Positions 8,122 through 14,859 are shown, numbered from the stretch's first letter. The stretch: 15,037 nt of DNA from Lachnospiraceae bacterium UBA6998 (GCA_002448395.1 DJXS01000012.1:4758-19794), one strand, 5' to 3'. Numbers and translations: made by a program. The notes: generated by a model not told the origin, from the sequence alone.

Positions 8122-9288
8122 GTGGCGATATATATTGAGTTATTGCGCTTTGAACTCAAGAAGATTTTTATAAATAAAATAACGATTCTGGCATTGACTG
8201 TCAGCGCCGGTATGCTGCTGGGGATTGCTCTGACCAACTACCTGGTGGTCAATCCATATGACCGAGGCGTATATGAGAGAGAAGCGGCTTTGGAAGGGAG
8301 AGCGCTGGACGACGCTCTTTTGGCAGAACTTGCGGAGGAAGCAGAAAAGGTCGGAGGCCTGTCCGGGATTAGGCCAGACAGCCCATATTATCATCTGGCC
8401 GGATACATTTCCCGTATGCAGGGCACGTACCTGACGATAGGGGAAGGGCTGGAATCAGAAGCCGGTAATAGGGAGTTGACCGCAGCTTCCGTTTATCAAA
8501 TGCGGGAAGATCTTCTGGAGTATATCTATGACTATTTCAGGTTGAGCGACGCGGACAAACAGTGGTGGAAAGATAAAGAAAATTTGATCGAAAAGCCTTT
8601 TGTATGGCAGGCAAATTTCGGGATTTATTCAATGAAGTCGAGTTTTGGAGCGGCGATGAACCTGTTTTGCATGATAGCGGCTGTCTGCCTTGCCGGCGTG
8701 TATGCAGGAGAGAAGGGCTATAGAACGAATTCGTTTGTCCTGAGCACCAGGGAAGGGAAGCGCTCCCTCTGGCTGGTGAAATTTATTGCCGGAGAAATTT
8801 TTGCACTTGCGGCCGGAACGCTGCTGCTCATCGCAGGTATGGTACCGCATTTACTATTCAACGGACTGCATGGGATTAACTCGCCGTGGCAGCTCATCGT
8901 GCCGCTCTGTGCGTATTCCTATACGGCAGGACAGATGCTGGCACGGTATATTTTGACCTATTATCTGGGCTGTCTTGTGATCGGAGCAATGGCCATGCTT
9001 TTCTCGGTGCTGTTTATGAACAGCATGGCGGCAGCCGGTATGATCTGTTTGGGATTAGTGCTGGATCTGTTTCTGTCGTTACCTTCAAGCTTGGGACTGT
9101 TGTCACAGCTTCGGTATCTGACACCTGCGCAGGTGCTGATCAATTCCAGCATGGCAGATCCCCGGCTTCTACGAGTATTTGGCCTGGTGCTGGCGCCGCT
9201 GCAGAGTGCGGGATTAGTATATGCGGTATTAACAGTCGCGGCGGCAGCTACAGTGAGAAGCTTGTACAGACGACAGGAAGCGCAATAG
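8122..9288 (+). CDS. ABC transporter permease
   Basis: A 388-residue membrane subunit, partner of the ATPase just upstream. Topology is that of ABC-2-like permeases: a first helix at about 20-43, a large extracytoplasmic domain of about 125 residues (44-170), then helices at roughly 175-195, 218-240, 255-300 (two), 303-322 and 351-378. The start is the GTG at 8122, eight bases behind a GGAGG; the frame stays open to 8068 but that overlaps the ATPase gene and has no ribosome binding site. The large outer domain is typical of exporters that take up substrate from the membrane or sense peptides. It ends the sigma-factor operon; no hairpin terminator is obvious before the next promoter. Confidence 0.88.
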   Translation: MAIYIELLRFELKKIFINKITILALTVSAGMLLGIALTNYLVVNPYDRGVYEREAALEGRALDDALLAELAEEAEKVGGLSGIRPDSPYYHLAGYISRMQGTYLTIGEGLESEAGNRELTAASVYQMREDLLEYIYDYFRLSDADKQWWKDKENLIEKPFVWQANFGIYSMKSSFGAAMNLFCMIAAVCLAGVYAGEKGYRTNSFVLSTREGKRSLWLVKFIAGEIFALAAGTLLLIAGMVPHLLFNGLHGINSPWQLIVPLCAYSYTAGQMLARYILTYYLGCLVIGAMAMLFSVLFMNSMAAAGMICLGLVLDLFLSLPSSLGLLSQLRYLTPAQVLINSSMADPRLLRVFGLVLAPLQSAGLVYAVLTVAAAATVRSLYRRQEAQ

Positions 9289-9308
9289 ATTCCAATAGTG
9301 CCACAAGA

Positions 9309-9337
9309 TTGCCGAAGCTCCAATTCACTGCTACAAT
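9309..9337 (+). promoter_or_regulatory. Promoter of the thioesterase-chromate transporter operon
   Basis: TTGCCG (9309-9314) and TACAAT (9332-9337) are separated by exactly 17 bases in the 88-base gap behind the ABC permease gene. Transcription would start near 9344, about 33 bases before the thioesterase ATG. Confidence 0.55.
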
Positions 9338-9376
9338 TACAGTCAGAAAACAAGGAGCCGCCTCGGCCGTTCCGGA

Positions 9377-9799
9377 ATGGAGAAAACAGTGCTTACAACA
9401 GGAATCAAGGGAAACAGAGAACTGATCGTCACAAAAGAATTGACCGCGCAGGCTATGGGAAGCGGAGAACTGCCGGTATTCGCCACACCTGCAGTTATCG
9501 CGCTGGCAGAAGAAACTGCCTGGAGAAGCGTTGCGGCGTTTCTGGAGCCGGGACAGGGAACTGTAGGTACGAAGCTGGATGTCGAACATATCTCAGCGAC
9601 GCCTGTCGGCATGAAGGTAAAGTGCGAAACGGAGCTCATAGAAATTGACAGAAGAAAATTGACCTTTTCTGTTGTGGTCTTTGATGAGGCCGGTGTGGTC
9701 GCCAAAGGGACGCACTGCCGCTTTATCGTGGAAAACGAGAAGTTCCTTAAGAGGGCAGAGAAGAAAGCGGAAGACGCAGGCGTAAAAGGAGATTCATAA
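9377..9799 (+). CDS. FlK-like hotdog thioesterase
   Basis: A 140-residue acyl-CoA thioesterase of the hotdog fold, related to fluoroacetyl-CoA thioesterase FlK. The catalytic residues of FlK (Thr42, Glu50, His76) match Thr37, Glu45 and His71 here with identical spacings of 8 and 26 residues, in FATPAVIALAEET and DVEHISATPVG. The family hydrolyses small acyl-CoA esters; relatives in Clostridia are of unknown substrate and there is no reason to assume fluoroacetate. The ATG at 9377 is the only start in frame after the promoter; AAGGAG lies rather far (about 19 bases) upstream, so translation may be weak. The stop codon abuts the ATG of the first chromate transporter half, so the genes are cotranscribed. 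The C-terminal lysine-rich tail is unremarkable. Confidence 0.88.
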   Translation: MEKTVLTTGIKGNRELIVTKELTAQAMGSGELPVFATPAVIALAEETAWRSVAAFLEPGQGTVGTKLDVEHISATPVGMKVKCETELIEIDRRKLTFSVVVFDEAGVVAKGTHCRFIVENEKFLKRAEKKAEDAGVKGDS

Positions 9800-10366
9800 A
9801 TGCTGCTGGAACTGTTTCTCACATTTATGAAGATCGGGATGTTCACCTTCGGAGGCGGTTACGCCATGATCTCTGTAGTGGAGAATGCCTGTGTAGAGGA
9901 CAAACATTGGATCACTCACGACGATATGATGAACATAACGGTGATCGCCGAGTCGACGCCCGGACCTATCGCGATCAACTGCGCGACCTTTGTCGGCTAT
10001 AAAAAGCGGGGGCTTATTGGCGCCGCAGTCGCAACAACAGGAATGATCCTCCCGTCTTTTCTGATCATCTACCTGGTTGCGAGATTTCTGGACAGCTTTC
10101 TGGAGATCAGCTGGATCGCACACGCCTTTGAAGGGATCAAGCTGGCTGTCGGAATACTGATCATCGACGCCGGAATTAAAATGCTCAGACAGATTCCCGC
10201 CCGCATGGTACCCCGCCTGATTCTGGCGTGCGCCTTCGCAGCTATGCTGCTGATCGATATTTTGGCACTGCGCATTTCTTCCATCGCACTGCTCCTTATA
10301 GCGGCGGCGGTGAGTCTTGTGCTGTTCACGATCAGCCAAAATATCGAGAGGGAGGGCTCACAATGA
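9800..10366 (+). CDS. Chromate transporter, half-size CHR protein (first of pair)
   Basis: A 188-residue membrane protein of the CHR (ChrA) family, containing one CHR domain instead of the two in full-length ChrA. FTFGGGYAMI (about residues 15-24) and the ESTPGPIAINCATFVGY segment (about 51-67) are the family marks, followed by four or so further hydrophobic stretches. It begins immediately after the thioesterase stop, with GGAG ten bases upstream, and its last codons overlap the second half-size gene by four bases (ATGA), so the two are made together and probably form a heterodimer, as known for split CHR pairs such as B. subtilis YwrA/YwrB. The family moves chromate or related oxyanions; the natural substrate in an anaerobe is uncertain. 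Confidence 0.92.
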   Translation: MLLELFLTFMKIGMFTFGGGYAMISVVENACVEDKHWITHDDMMNITVIAESTPGPIAINCATFVGYKKRGLIGAAVATTGMILPSFLIIYLVARFLDSFLEISWIAHAFEGIKLAVGILIIDAGIKMLRQIPARMVPRLILACAFAAMLLIDILALRISSIALLLIAAAVSLVLFTISQNIEREGSQ

Positions 10367-10977
10367 TCTATTTAGAGTTATTCGCGGGCTTTTTGAAGGT
10401 CGGGCTTTTCTCCTTCGGGGGCGGATATGCGTCAATTCCGCTCATTAGGGATGTAGTGATGTCATACGGGTGGCTCAGTGAAGACATGCTGACCTATATG
10501 ATCGCTGTGAGCGAGAGCACGCCCGGGCCGATCATGGTAAATCTGGCAACTTACGTCGGTATCACACAAGGAGGAATGATCGGAGCATTTGTGGCGACTT
10601 TCGCCGTCGTCCTTCCTGCATTTTTCATTATCATTGCGATCGTGGCGTTCCTGAGCCGGGTCATTGAGAACCCTTATGTTGCGGCAGTCATGCAGGGACT
10701 TAAGAGCTGTGTGACGGGCATCATCTTGGCCACTGGTGTGCACATGGTGATCCGCAACTGCATAATCAGTGAAACTATTGCCGAGGGAAGTGCACCGGGC
10801 GCTGGTGCAGGCAATTTTTTGCCGGTCGACATGAGGGCTGCCGTTGTCACCCTTATTCTGGCAGGAATCTATTACGGCTGCAGAAAACTTAGCCGTACAG
10901 CCGGGAAAAGAAAAGGCCTGACGCCTATACAACTGATCGGAATCTCGGCTGTACTGGGGATGATCGTGTATAGATAA
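10363..10977 (+). CDS. Chromate transporter, half-size CHR protein (second of pair)
   Basis: A 204-residue CHR-family membrane protein, homologous to the preceding one: FSFGGGYASIPL near residues 16-27 and ESTPGPIMVNLATYVG near 51-66. The C-terminal third contains a polar loop (SETIAEGSAPGAGAG) and a final helix pair. The ATG at 10363 overlaps the stop of its partner, with GGGAGGG about six bases before. The frame is open further upstream but that belongs to the partner gene in another frame. Two opposite-facing half-transporters are the expected functional unit. The azoreductase-like flavoprotein gene begins 42 bases later, so a link to reduction of an oxidant such as chromate is conceivable. 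Confidence 0.92.
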   Translation: MIYLELFAGFLKVGLFSFGGGYASIPLIRDVVMSYGWLSEDMLTYMIAVSESTPGPIMVNLATYVGITQGGMIGAFVATFAVVLPAFFIIIAIVAFLSRVIENPYVAAVMQGLKSCVTGIILATGVHMVIRNCIISETIAEGSAPGAGAGNFLPVDMRAAVVTLILAGIYYGCRKLSRTAGKRKGLTPIQLIGISAVLGMIVYR

Positions 10978-11019
10978 CAGAAGAAATAACTATTGTTGCA
11001 CTTGTTGGAGGTGATTACA

Positions 11020-11595
11020 ATGGATAGACCAATACTCTTCATAAATGCCTGCGTGCGGGGAGAGTCCAGAACTAAAAAACTCGCTGAAAAATTGCTCGAG
11101 AAGTTGAACAAACCGGTGGAGGAAGTCCGTCTCGAGGAGATCAACTTCCCAATTGTAGACGAGGACTTCCTAAACATGCGTGACAGACTGATCTCCGAGG
11201 GCAGTTTAGACAGCCCTGTGTTTAAGCTCGCGAGGCAGTTTTCCGAGGCGGAAACGATCGTGATCGCAGCTCCCTATTGGGATCTTTCTTTTCCCGCTGT
11301 GCTCAAGCAATATTTTGAACAGGTGAATGTGGTGGGGATCACATTTAGGTATACAGAGGAAGGTATTCCTGAGGGCCTTTGCAAGGCAGACAGGATATTC
11401 TACGTATCCACGGCCGGAGGAGGGTATGCACCGACGGAATTCGGTTTCGGATATGTGAAGGCGCTGGCACAAGGGTATTACGGAATTGGGGATGTACGGC
11501 TGATTGAGGCGGTCGGACTGGATATTTACGAAGCAGATATCGAGGCAATTCTGGAAGAGGCAGAGGAAACAATAGAAGACATGGACCTGGATTGA
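11020..11595 (+). CDS. NAD(P)H-dependent oxidoreductase, azoreductase/quinone reductase-like flavoprotein
   Basis: A 191-residue cytoplasmic flavodoxin-fold protein (Flavodoxin_2 group: AzoR, NQO1-like). The FMN phosphate loop is ACVRGESRTKK (about residues 10-20), APYWDLSFPAVLKQYFEQV (about 83-101) matches the conserved P-x-W/Y-N/D-x-x-x-P-x-x-L-K segment, and YVSTAGGGY (about 126-134) the second FMN loop. It likely carries out two-electron reduction of quinones, azo or nitro compounds with NAD(P)H. The ATG at 11020 has an ideal GGAGGTG seven bases upstream; the longer frame from 10993 lacks one. It lies 42 bases after the chromate transporter pair, same strand, and ends the unit at a bidirectional terminator. 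An acidic C-terminal tail closes it. Substrate is not known. Confidence 0.9.
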   Translation: MDRPILFINACVRGESRTKKLAEKLLEKLNKPVEEVRLEEINFPIVDEDFLNMRDRLISEGSLDSPVFKLARQFSEAETIVIAAPYWDLSFPAVLKQYFEQVNVVGITFRYTEEGIPEGLCKADRIFYVSTAGGGYAPTEFGFGYVKALAQGYYGIGDVRLIEAVGLDIYEADIEAILEEAEETIEDMDLD

Positions 11596-11625
11596 TCTTT
11601 CACAGAGGTCGGAGAATGACAGAAT

Positions 11626-11670
11626 AAGGGGCCGGGCAGTGTAAATGGTTTACACTTTCCGACCCCCTTT
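11626..11670. terminator. Bidirectional terminator between azoreductase gene and cytX
   Basis: A long imperfect hairpin with inner stem GTGTAAA/TTTACAC (11639-11645, 11649-11655) and outer AAGGGG/CCCCCTT with CCGG/CCG. Both strands give U-rich ends (CCCCCTTTGTAATTATT on plus, CCCCTTATTCT on minus), and the two flanking genes converge on it. Confidence 0.8.
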
Positions 11671-11674
11671 GTAA

Positions 11675-12859
11675 TTATTCAGCAGTCTGCGCTTTTCCTC
11701 TCACTGAGGAGACGATAATGCAGATCAGGACTGTCAGGACCATATCCGGCAGCGTGTTTCCGACAGGCGTGTCCACGCGCATCAGGACCCTGTAGGCTGC
11801 AAAGCCGATGGCCCAGATCACCAGGTTCTGAACATTGACCGCATCCTTGAATGGCTTCTTTTTCAGGACAAAATAGTCCGCGATCTGGATCGCGATCATC
11901 GGGGCGAAGACGGAACCGATCAGGTACAGAAAATCCGTAATGTTGTCCATCGGATAGACGATCGCCGCAATAGTACCGACCACGGCGACCGCTACCGCCG
12001 CCCACTTCTCGTTGATCTTCTCGGAGATCGAGACGCAGGACACGCCGGCGGAATACGCGTCGAGGAAGGTGGTCGTCACCGTGGAGAACACGATGATCAG
12101 AAGGCCTGCGATGCCAAGTCCTGCCTTTACCATGATGGAAGCGATGTCATCGGTTCCTGTGTAAATGGAGGCGCCCATACCGATCACATACATGAAGATA
12201 CTGACCGCGCTGTAGACCAGCACGCTGACGGCTGTAGCTGCAACAGGCTTTTCCGCTTCCCTGGTATAGTCGCTGATGAGCGGCAGCCAGGAGAGCGGCA
12301 TCGCAACGCCAAGCTCGACCGCAGCGCCGAAGCTGAGACTGTCGTCGATGACAGCTTCGGCAGCATTATTACCGCCGAAGATCACGAAGCACAGGATCAG
12401 GCACAGGATGAGGAGGGCTGCCATTGCGACCGTATTGACCTTTCCGAGATTGGTAAGACCGATCAGGATCCATACGATGATCAGTCCGCCGATCACCAGG
12501 GGCCATACCCAGCCGGGAAGCGCCACGATTCCGCCGGCAGCCAGAGCGCCGTCATAGATCATGATCGCCGTCCAGCCCACCAGCTGCAGGACATTGAGGA
12601 GCACGAAGAGGAGACTTCCCTTCTCACCGAAGCTCATCTTGACGGTTTCCATGGCGCTCTTTTCTTCCAGACCGCCGATCAGGCCGGCCGCGAACATCAT
12701 GACGCCGCCGATCAGGTGTCCGATAAGGATCGCCGCAAGTCCCTTTCCGAAACCGAGTGTACTGTAATAAGTTCCCGTCAGGATCTCCGCGATAGATACG
12801 CCAGCGCCGAACCAGATCAGCGCGTTGGCAAATACCGATGTCTTTTTTGTAGAATTCAT
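11675..12859 (-). CDS. cytX: NCS1 family hydroxymethylpyrimidine permease CytX
   Basis: A 394-residue membrane transporter with about twelve helices, of the nucleobase:cation symporter-1 (cytosine/purine permease) family. The N-terminal stretch FGAGVSIAEILTGTYYSTLG and the middle PLSWLPLISDYTREAE segment are typical of this family. CytX is the branch linked to thiamin genes and thought to import hydroxymethylpyrimidine (HMP); the neighbouring thiD and the TPP riboswitch of the shared operon support this over cytosine uptake. The GTG at 12865 directly follows the thiD stop (TAAGTG), but the ATG at 12859 is better spaced from GGGGG and is preferred. Translation is likely coupled to thiD. Confidence 0.9.
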   Translation of the reverse strand: MNSTKKTSVFANALIWFGAGVSIAEILTGTYYSTLGFGKGLAAILIGHLIGGVMMFAAGLIGGLEEKSAMETVKMSFGEKGSLLFVLLNVLQLVGWTAIMIYDGALAAGGIVALPGWVWPLVIGGLIIVWILIGLTNLGKVNTVAMAALLILCLILCFVIFGGNNAAEAVIDDSLSFGAAVELGVAMPLSWLPLISDYTREAEKPVAATAVSVLVYSAVSIFMYVIGMGASIYTGTDDIASIMVKAGLGIAGLLIIVFSTVTTTFLDAYSAGVSCVSISEKINEKWAAVAVAVVGTIAAIVYPMDNITDFLYLIGSVFAPMIAIQIADYFVLKKKPFKDAVNVQNLVIWAIGFAAYRVLMRVDTPVGNTLPDMVLTVLICIIVSSVRGKAQTAE

Positions 12860-12865
12860 CCGCAC

Positions 12866-13663
12866 TTACCCCCGATACTCGCCGTCTATGGCAAAGGCGT
12901 GGTTCATGGGACCGCTTCCTTTGCCGAGATCGAGCATGGCAGCCAGAGCGCCGGAAATATAATTTTTGGCATATTTCACAGAGGTGTGCAGGTCATATCC
13001 CTTAGCCAGGTTGGATGCGATTGCAGAAGACAGAGTGCAGCCGGTTCCGTGGGTGTTGGGATTGTCGATGCGCTTGCCGTAGAACCAGACCGATTCGCTG
13101 CCGTCAAAGAGCAGGTCGTTCGCATCGCTGACGCGGTGACCGCCTTTGCACAGCACGGCGCATCCGTAACTCTCATAAATTAACTTAGCTGCCGCTTCCA
13201 TTTCCTGGGGCGATGTGATCGTCATTCCGGACAGCACTTCCGCTTCCGGGATATTAGGTGTGATCACTGCTGCAAGAGGCAATAATTCTTTTTTCAAGTT
13301 GCTGATCGCCTCCTCACTGATCAGCCTGGCGCCGCTGGTTGCGACCATAACAGGGTCCACGACGATATTGCGCGCGCCGTACTGACGGAGCTTCGAAGCG
13401 ATCGTTTCGATCAGACCGGATGATGAGACCATCCCCGTCTTTACCGCATCCGGAAAGATATCAGTGAAAATACAATCCAGCTGCTCTGCCAAAAAAGAAG
13501 GTGTGACTTCCATGATTCCTGTGACGCCGGTCGTATTCTGGGCAGTGAGCGCAGTGATCGCGCTCATGGCGTAGACCCCGTTTGCGGTCATCGTCTTGAT
13601 ATCTGCCTGGATGCCGGCGCCTCCGCTGGAATCACTTCCCGCGATTGTTAATGCTGTTCTCAT
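12866..13663 (-). CDS. thiD: Hydroxymethylpyrimidine/phosphomethylpyrimidine kinase ThiD
   Basis: A 265-residue cytoplasmic kinase of the ribokinase fold that phosphorylates HMP and HMP-P to HMP-PP for thiamin synthesis. SDSSGGAGIQADIKT (residues 10-24) is the substrate-binding start, VVDPVMVATSG (101-111) and TPNIPEAE (135-142) are conserved core strands, and NTHGTGCTLSSAIA (203-216) holds the anion hole and the catalytic Cys of this family. Length is normal and no ThiE domain is fused. AAAGGA lies six bases before the ATG. It is the first gene of a two-gene operon with cytX, preceded by a long leader with a TPP riboswitch and terminator. No other thi genes are in the window, so a salvage role is likely. 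Confidence 0.97.
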   Translation of the reverse strand: MRTALTIAGSDSSGGAGIQADIKTMTANGVYAMSAITALTAQNTTGVTGIMEVTPSFLAEQLDCIFTDIFPDAVKTGMVSSSGLIETIASKLRQYGARNIVVDPVMVATSGARLISEEAISNLKKELLPLAAVITPNIPEAEVLSGMTITSPQEMEAAAKLIYESYGCAVLCKGGHRVSDANDLLFDGSESVWFYGKRIDNPNTHGTGCTLSSAIASNLAKGYDLHTSVKYAKNYISGALAAMLDLGKGSGPMNHAFAIDGEYRG

Positions 13664-13675
13664 TTGATCCTTTCC

Positions 13676-13743
13676 CTGCCCCTACAGGCAGATCCGCATT
13701 AATTTTATATAGCGGCCAAAGGTGGTGCCCCCGGTTGACCGCT
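13676..13743 (-). promoter_or_regulatory. Two extra hairpins in the thiD leader behind the riboswitch terminator
   Basis: Between the riboswitch terminator and thiD the leader holds a 9-bp stem (13711-13719 with 13735-13743, one G:T pair) and a small CTGCC/GGCAG hairpin (13676-13691) that ends only a few bases before the thiD ribosome binding site. The second may limit ribosome access. No further known RNA motif is apparent here. Confidence 0.4.
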
Positions 13744-13773
13744 TCCTGCGTGCTGCATTTACCGCTCCAAGCG

Positions 13774-13806
13774 AAAAAAAACAGGCATGCCGCATCGACA
13801 TACCTG
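13774..13806 (-). terminator. Intrinsic terminator controlled by the TPP riboswitch
   Basis: On the minus strand an 8-bp stem (13799-13806 with 13782-13789, one G:T pair, 9-base loop) is followed by eight consecutive T. It lies about 30 bases behind the TPP aptamer. The 5' arm (GGTATGTC) could instead pair with GACAATACC (13829-13837 region), just after the aptamer, forming an antiterminator with one bulge. This fits TPP-dependent premature termination. Confidence 0.85.
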
Positions 13807-13837
13807 GTTAAATATCGCTTCATAGAACGGTATTGTC

Positions 13838-13931
13838 CACAATGTCCCTACGTTGGCATTATCCAAATCAGGTATTAAGGTCCGGGCCGACTGCCCGCTC
13901 TCAGCCTGCCCGCGCAGGCTCCCTTCTTGTG
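13838..13931 (-). promoter_or_regulatory. TPP riboswitch (THI element)
   Basis: On the minus strand the conserved parts appear in order: GGGAGCC, a GCCTG/CAGGC hairpin, CTGAGA (13899-13904), a CGGGC/GCCCG hairpin, ACCTGAT (13867-13873), TGGATAATGCCA and CGTAGGGA. Flanking CACAA (13927-13931) and TTGTG (13838-13842) can close P1. It lies directly upstream of a T-run terminator and the thiD-cytX genes. Binding of thiamin pyrophosphate should reduce their expression. Confidence 0.96.
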
Positions 13932-13941
13932 TTCTTCATAA

Positions 13942-13970
13942 ATCATAGCACTCGATAAAAAGGTTGACAA
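13942..13970 (-). promoter_or_regulatory. Promoter of the thiD-cytX operon, -35 box inside a palindromic repeat
   Basis: On the minus strand TTGTCA (13965-13970) and TATGAT (13942-13947) are spaced by exactly 17 bases. Transcription would begin near 13935, just before the riboswitch. The -35 hexamer is the outermost six bases of the 31-bp palindrome that lies upstream. Confidence 0.75.
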
Positions 13971-14031
13971 GGGGACGGTTCTTCTGACAACTTTTGAAGC
14001 AAAAGTTGTCAGAAGAACCGTCCCCTTGTCA
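13965..14031. repeat. Perfect 31-bp palindromic repeat (REP-like, GGGGACGGTTCTTCTGACA type)
   Basis: Left arm 13965-13995 and right arm 14001-14031 are exact reverse complements around the loop GAAGC. The arm contains AAGGGGACGGTTCTTCTGA, a type of sequence I recall as frequent between genes of many Firmicutes and often linked to REP-associated Y1 transposases; that link is from memory and no transposase gene is in the window. The left end carries the -35 box of the thiD promoter and the right half contains the last codons of a small broken gene. Confidence 0.85.
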
Positions 14032-14185
14032 TTAAGTGAAGAACTCCGCAGAGGTTCTCATTGCAGTCGAATTCCACGTCTTTCTCATCCGAGGATACGA
14101 TTGAAATGATCGAAACCGGTTCTCCGGTGCGCATATTAGCAACTTCTTCGAGTGCTCTGTTTTGACTGCAGATCTCAATAATCAT
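14009..14185 (-). pseudogene. 58-codon gene remnant ending in the palindromic repeat
   Basis: On the minus strand an ATG at 14185 stands seven bases behind a perfect GGAGG, and 58 codons follow (start MIIEICSQNRALEEVA, then GEPVSIISIVSSDEKDVEF and CGVLHL). The last seven codons (MTRGRFF) and the stop are encoded within the palindrome, so the original C-terminus appears to have been replaced when the repeat arrived. The pattern of a short N-terminal helix and a SIISI strand faintly recalls the start of small dual-specificity-type phosphatases, but I would not name it on this. It could be a still-translated small protein or the N-terminal stump of a larger one. It lies upstream of thiD on the same strand, separated by the hairpin. 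Confidence 0.6.
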
Positions 14186-14332
14186 GGAGGGGCCTCCTTA
14201 GCCGCAGTTGTATAGGTTACGCTTTTTGATTAGTTTATCATACTGCCTGAGGCTCTGACTCCGACAAAAACGCAAAACGAGCAATACTAGTGAAGCATTT
14301 TGGTGGAGTGGATTTTATCCATTTCCATCGAA

Positions 14333-14591
14333 TTTGGGCACAGTGAGAGCTTTCTTAAGAATTGTTCCCCATGGACTGTCACTACTTTGGGCACAGCGGC
14401 GATATTTTACAAAAGAGATCCATTTTTTTGCGGCAAGCAAGGGGAACATTTTGTCAAAACAAGTCTGCTGTGCCCAATACCGTTCCATAGCTCTTGAAAT
14501 CATTGGATCTGGATTTCAAATTGTCTCTCCTGTGCCCAACTGCCGGAAATTGATGGGGAACATTTCCGGTAAATTTGCGTCTGTGCCCAAA
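14333..14591. repeat. Cluster of five TTGGGCACAG motifs with inverted copies and hairpins
   Basis: The motif occurs twice forward (14333-14343, 14386-14396) and three times reversed as CTGTGCCCAA (14468-14477, 14530-14539, 14581-14590). GGGGAACATTT also occurs twice (from 14441 and 14555), with TGTTCCCC reversed at 14363. The middle copies begin an imperfect inverted repeat of about 28 bases per arm (14387-14414 with 14450-14477). Between reversed copies sit neat hairpins: TTGAAATC/GATTTCAA (14494-14519) and CCGGAAAT/ATTTCCGG (14543-14569). Open frames here lack ribosome binding sites and I see no gene. Bases 14190-14332 hold nothing else that I recognise. Confidence 0.7.
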
Positions 14592-14647
14592 TATCCATTC
14601 CCAACGAGCCTGCCTATGCATGTCCGTGTATGGCTCACCTTTATGCC

Positions 14648-14794
14648 GCAATGAGCCATGCCGACAGGTCACTTCGCTGCTTCGCAGCTCGTGACTGTCG
14701 CGGCATTCGCCGTATGTGTCCAGTCTGCCATGCGTCTGCCTGTGAGCAAGCTCCCGGCATCCGCCTGCCATCCTGTCCACGCATGGCTCATTGC
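14648..14794. repeat. 147-bp element bounded by 14-bp perfect inverted repeats
   Basis: GCAATGAGCCATGC (14648-14661) is exactly repeated in inverse at 14781-14794. Inside lies a long hairpin (14658-14706; stems CGACA/TGTCG, GTCAC/GTGAC and CTGC/GCAG with a TTC loop) and a nested inverted pair GCCATGCGT/ACGCATGGC (14727-14735, 14779-14787). No target-site duplication is obvious and there is no open frame with a ribosome binding site. It could be a small non-autonomous element or a structured RNA. Confidence 0.6.
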
Positions 14795-14802
14795 TTACGC
14801 GC

Positions 14803-14844
14803 AAAAAAGAACCGGAAACGCCGATAAAATCAACGTTTCCGGTT
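14803..14844 (-). terminator. Terminator behind the tRNA-Pro 3' half
   Basis: A perfect 11-bp stem (14810-14820 with 14834-14844) is followed on the minus strand by CTTTTTTG. It lies 16 bases after the 3' end of the tRNA-Pro fragment, the expected place for the terminator of the original tRNA gene. Confidence 0.85.
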
Positions 14845-14859
14845 GCCCCTGCCAAGTAG

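Noticed and set aside
13711..13743. T-box-like AAAGGTGGTGCC on the plus strand
   Set aside because: No specifier stem, no terminator in the right position and no downstream plus-strand gene; it is the complement of a hairpin in the thiD leader.
13964..13969. TTGACA consensus -35 on the plus strand at the palindrome edge
   Set aside because: No -10 hexamer at 16-18 bases and the following DNA is the palindrome itself; the minus-strand promoter is far better.
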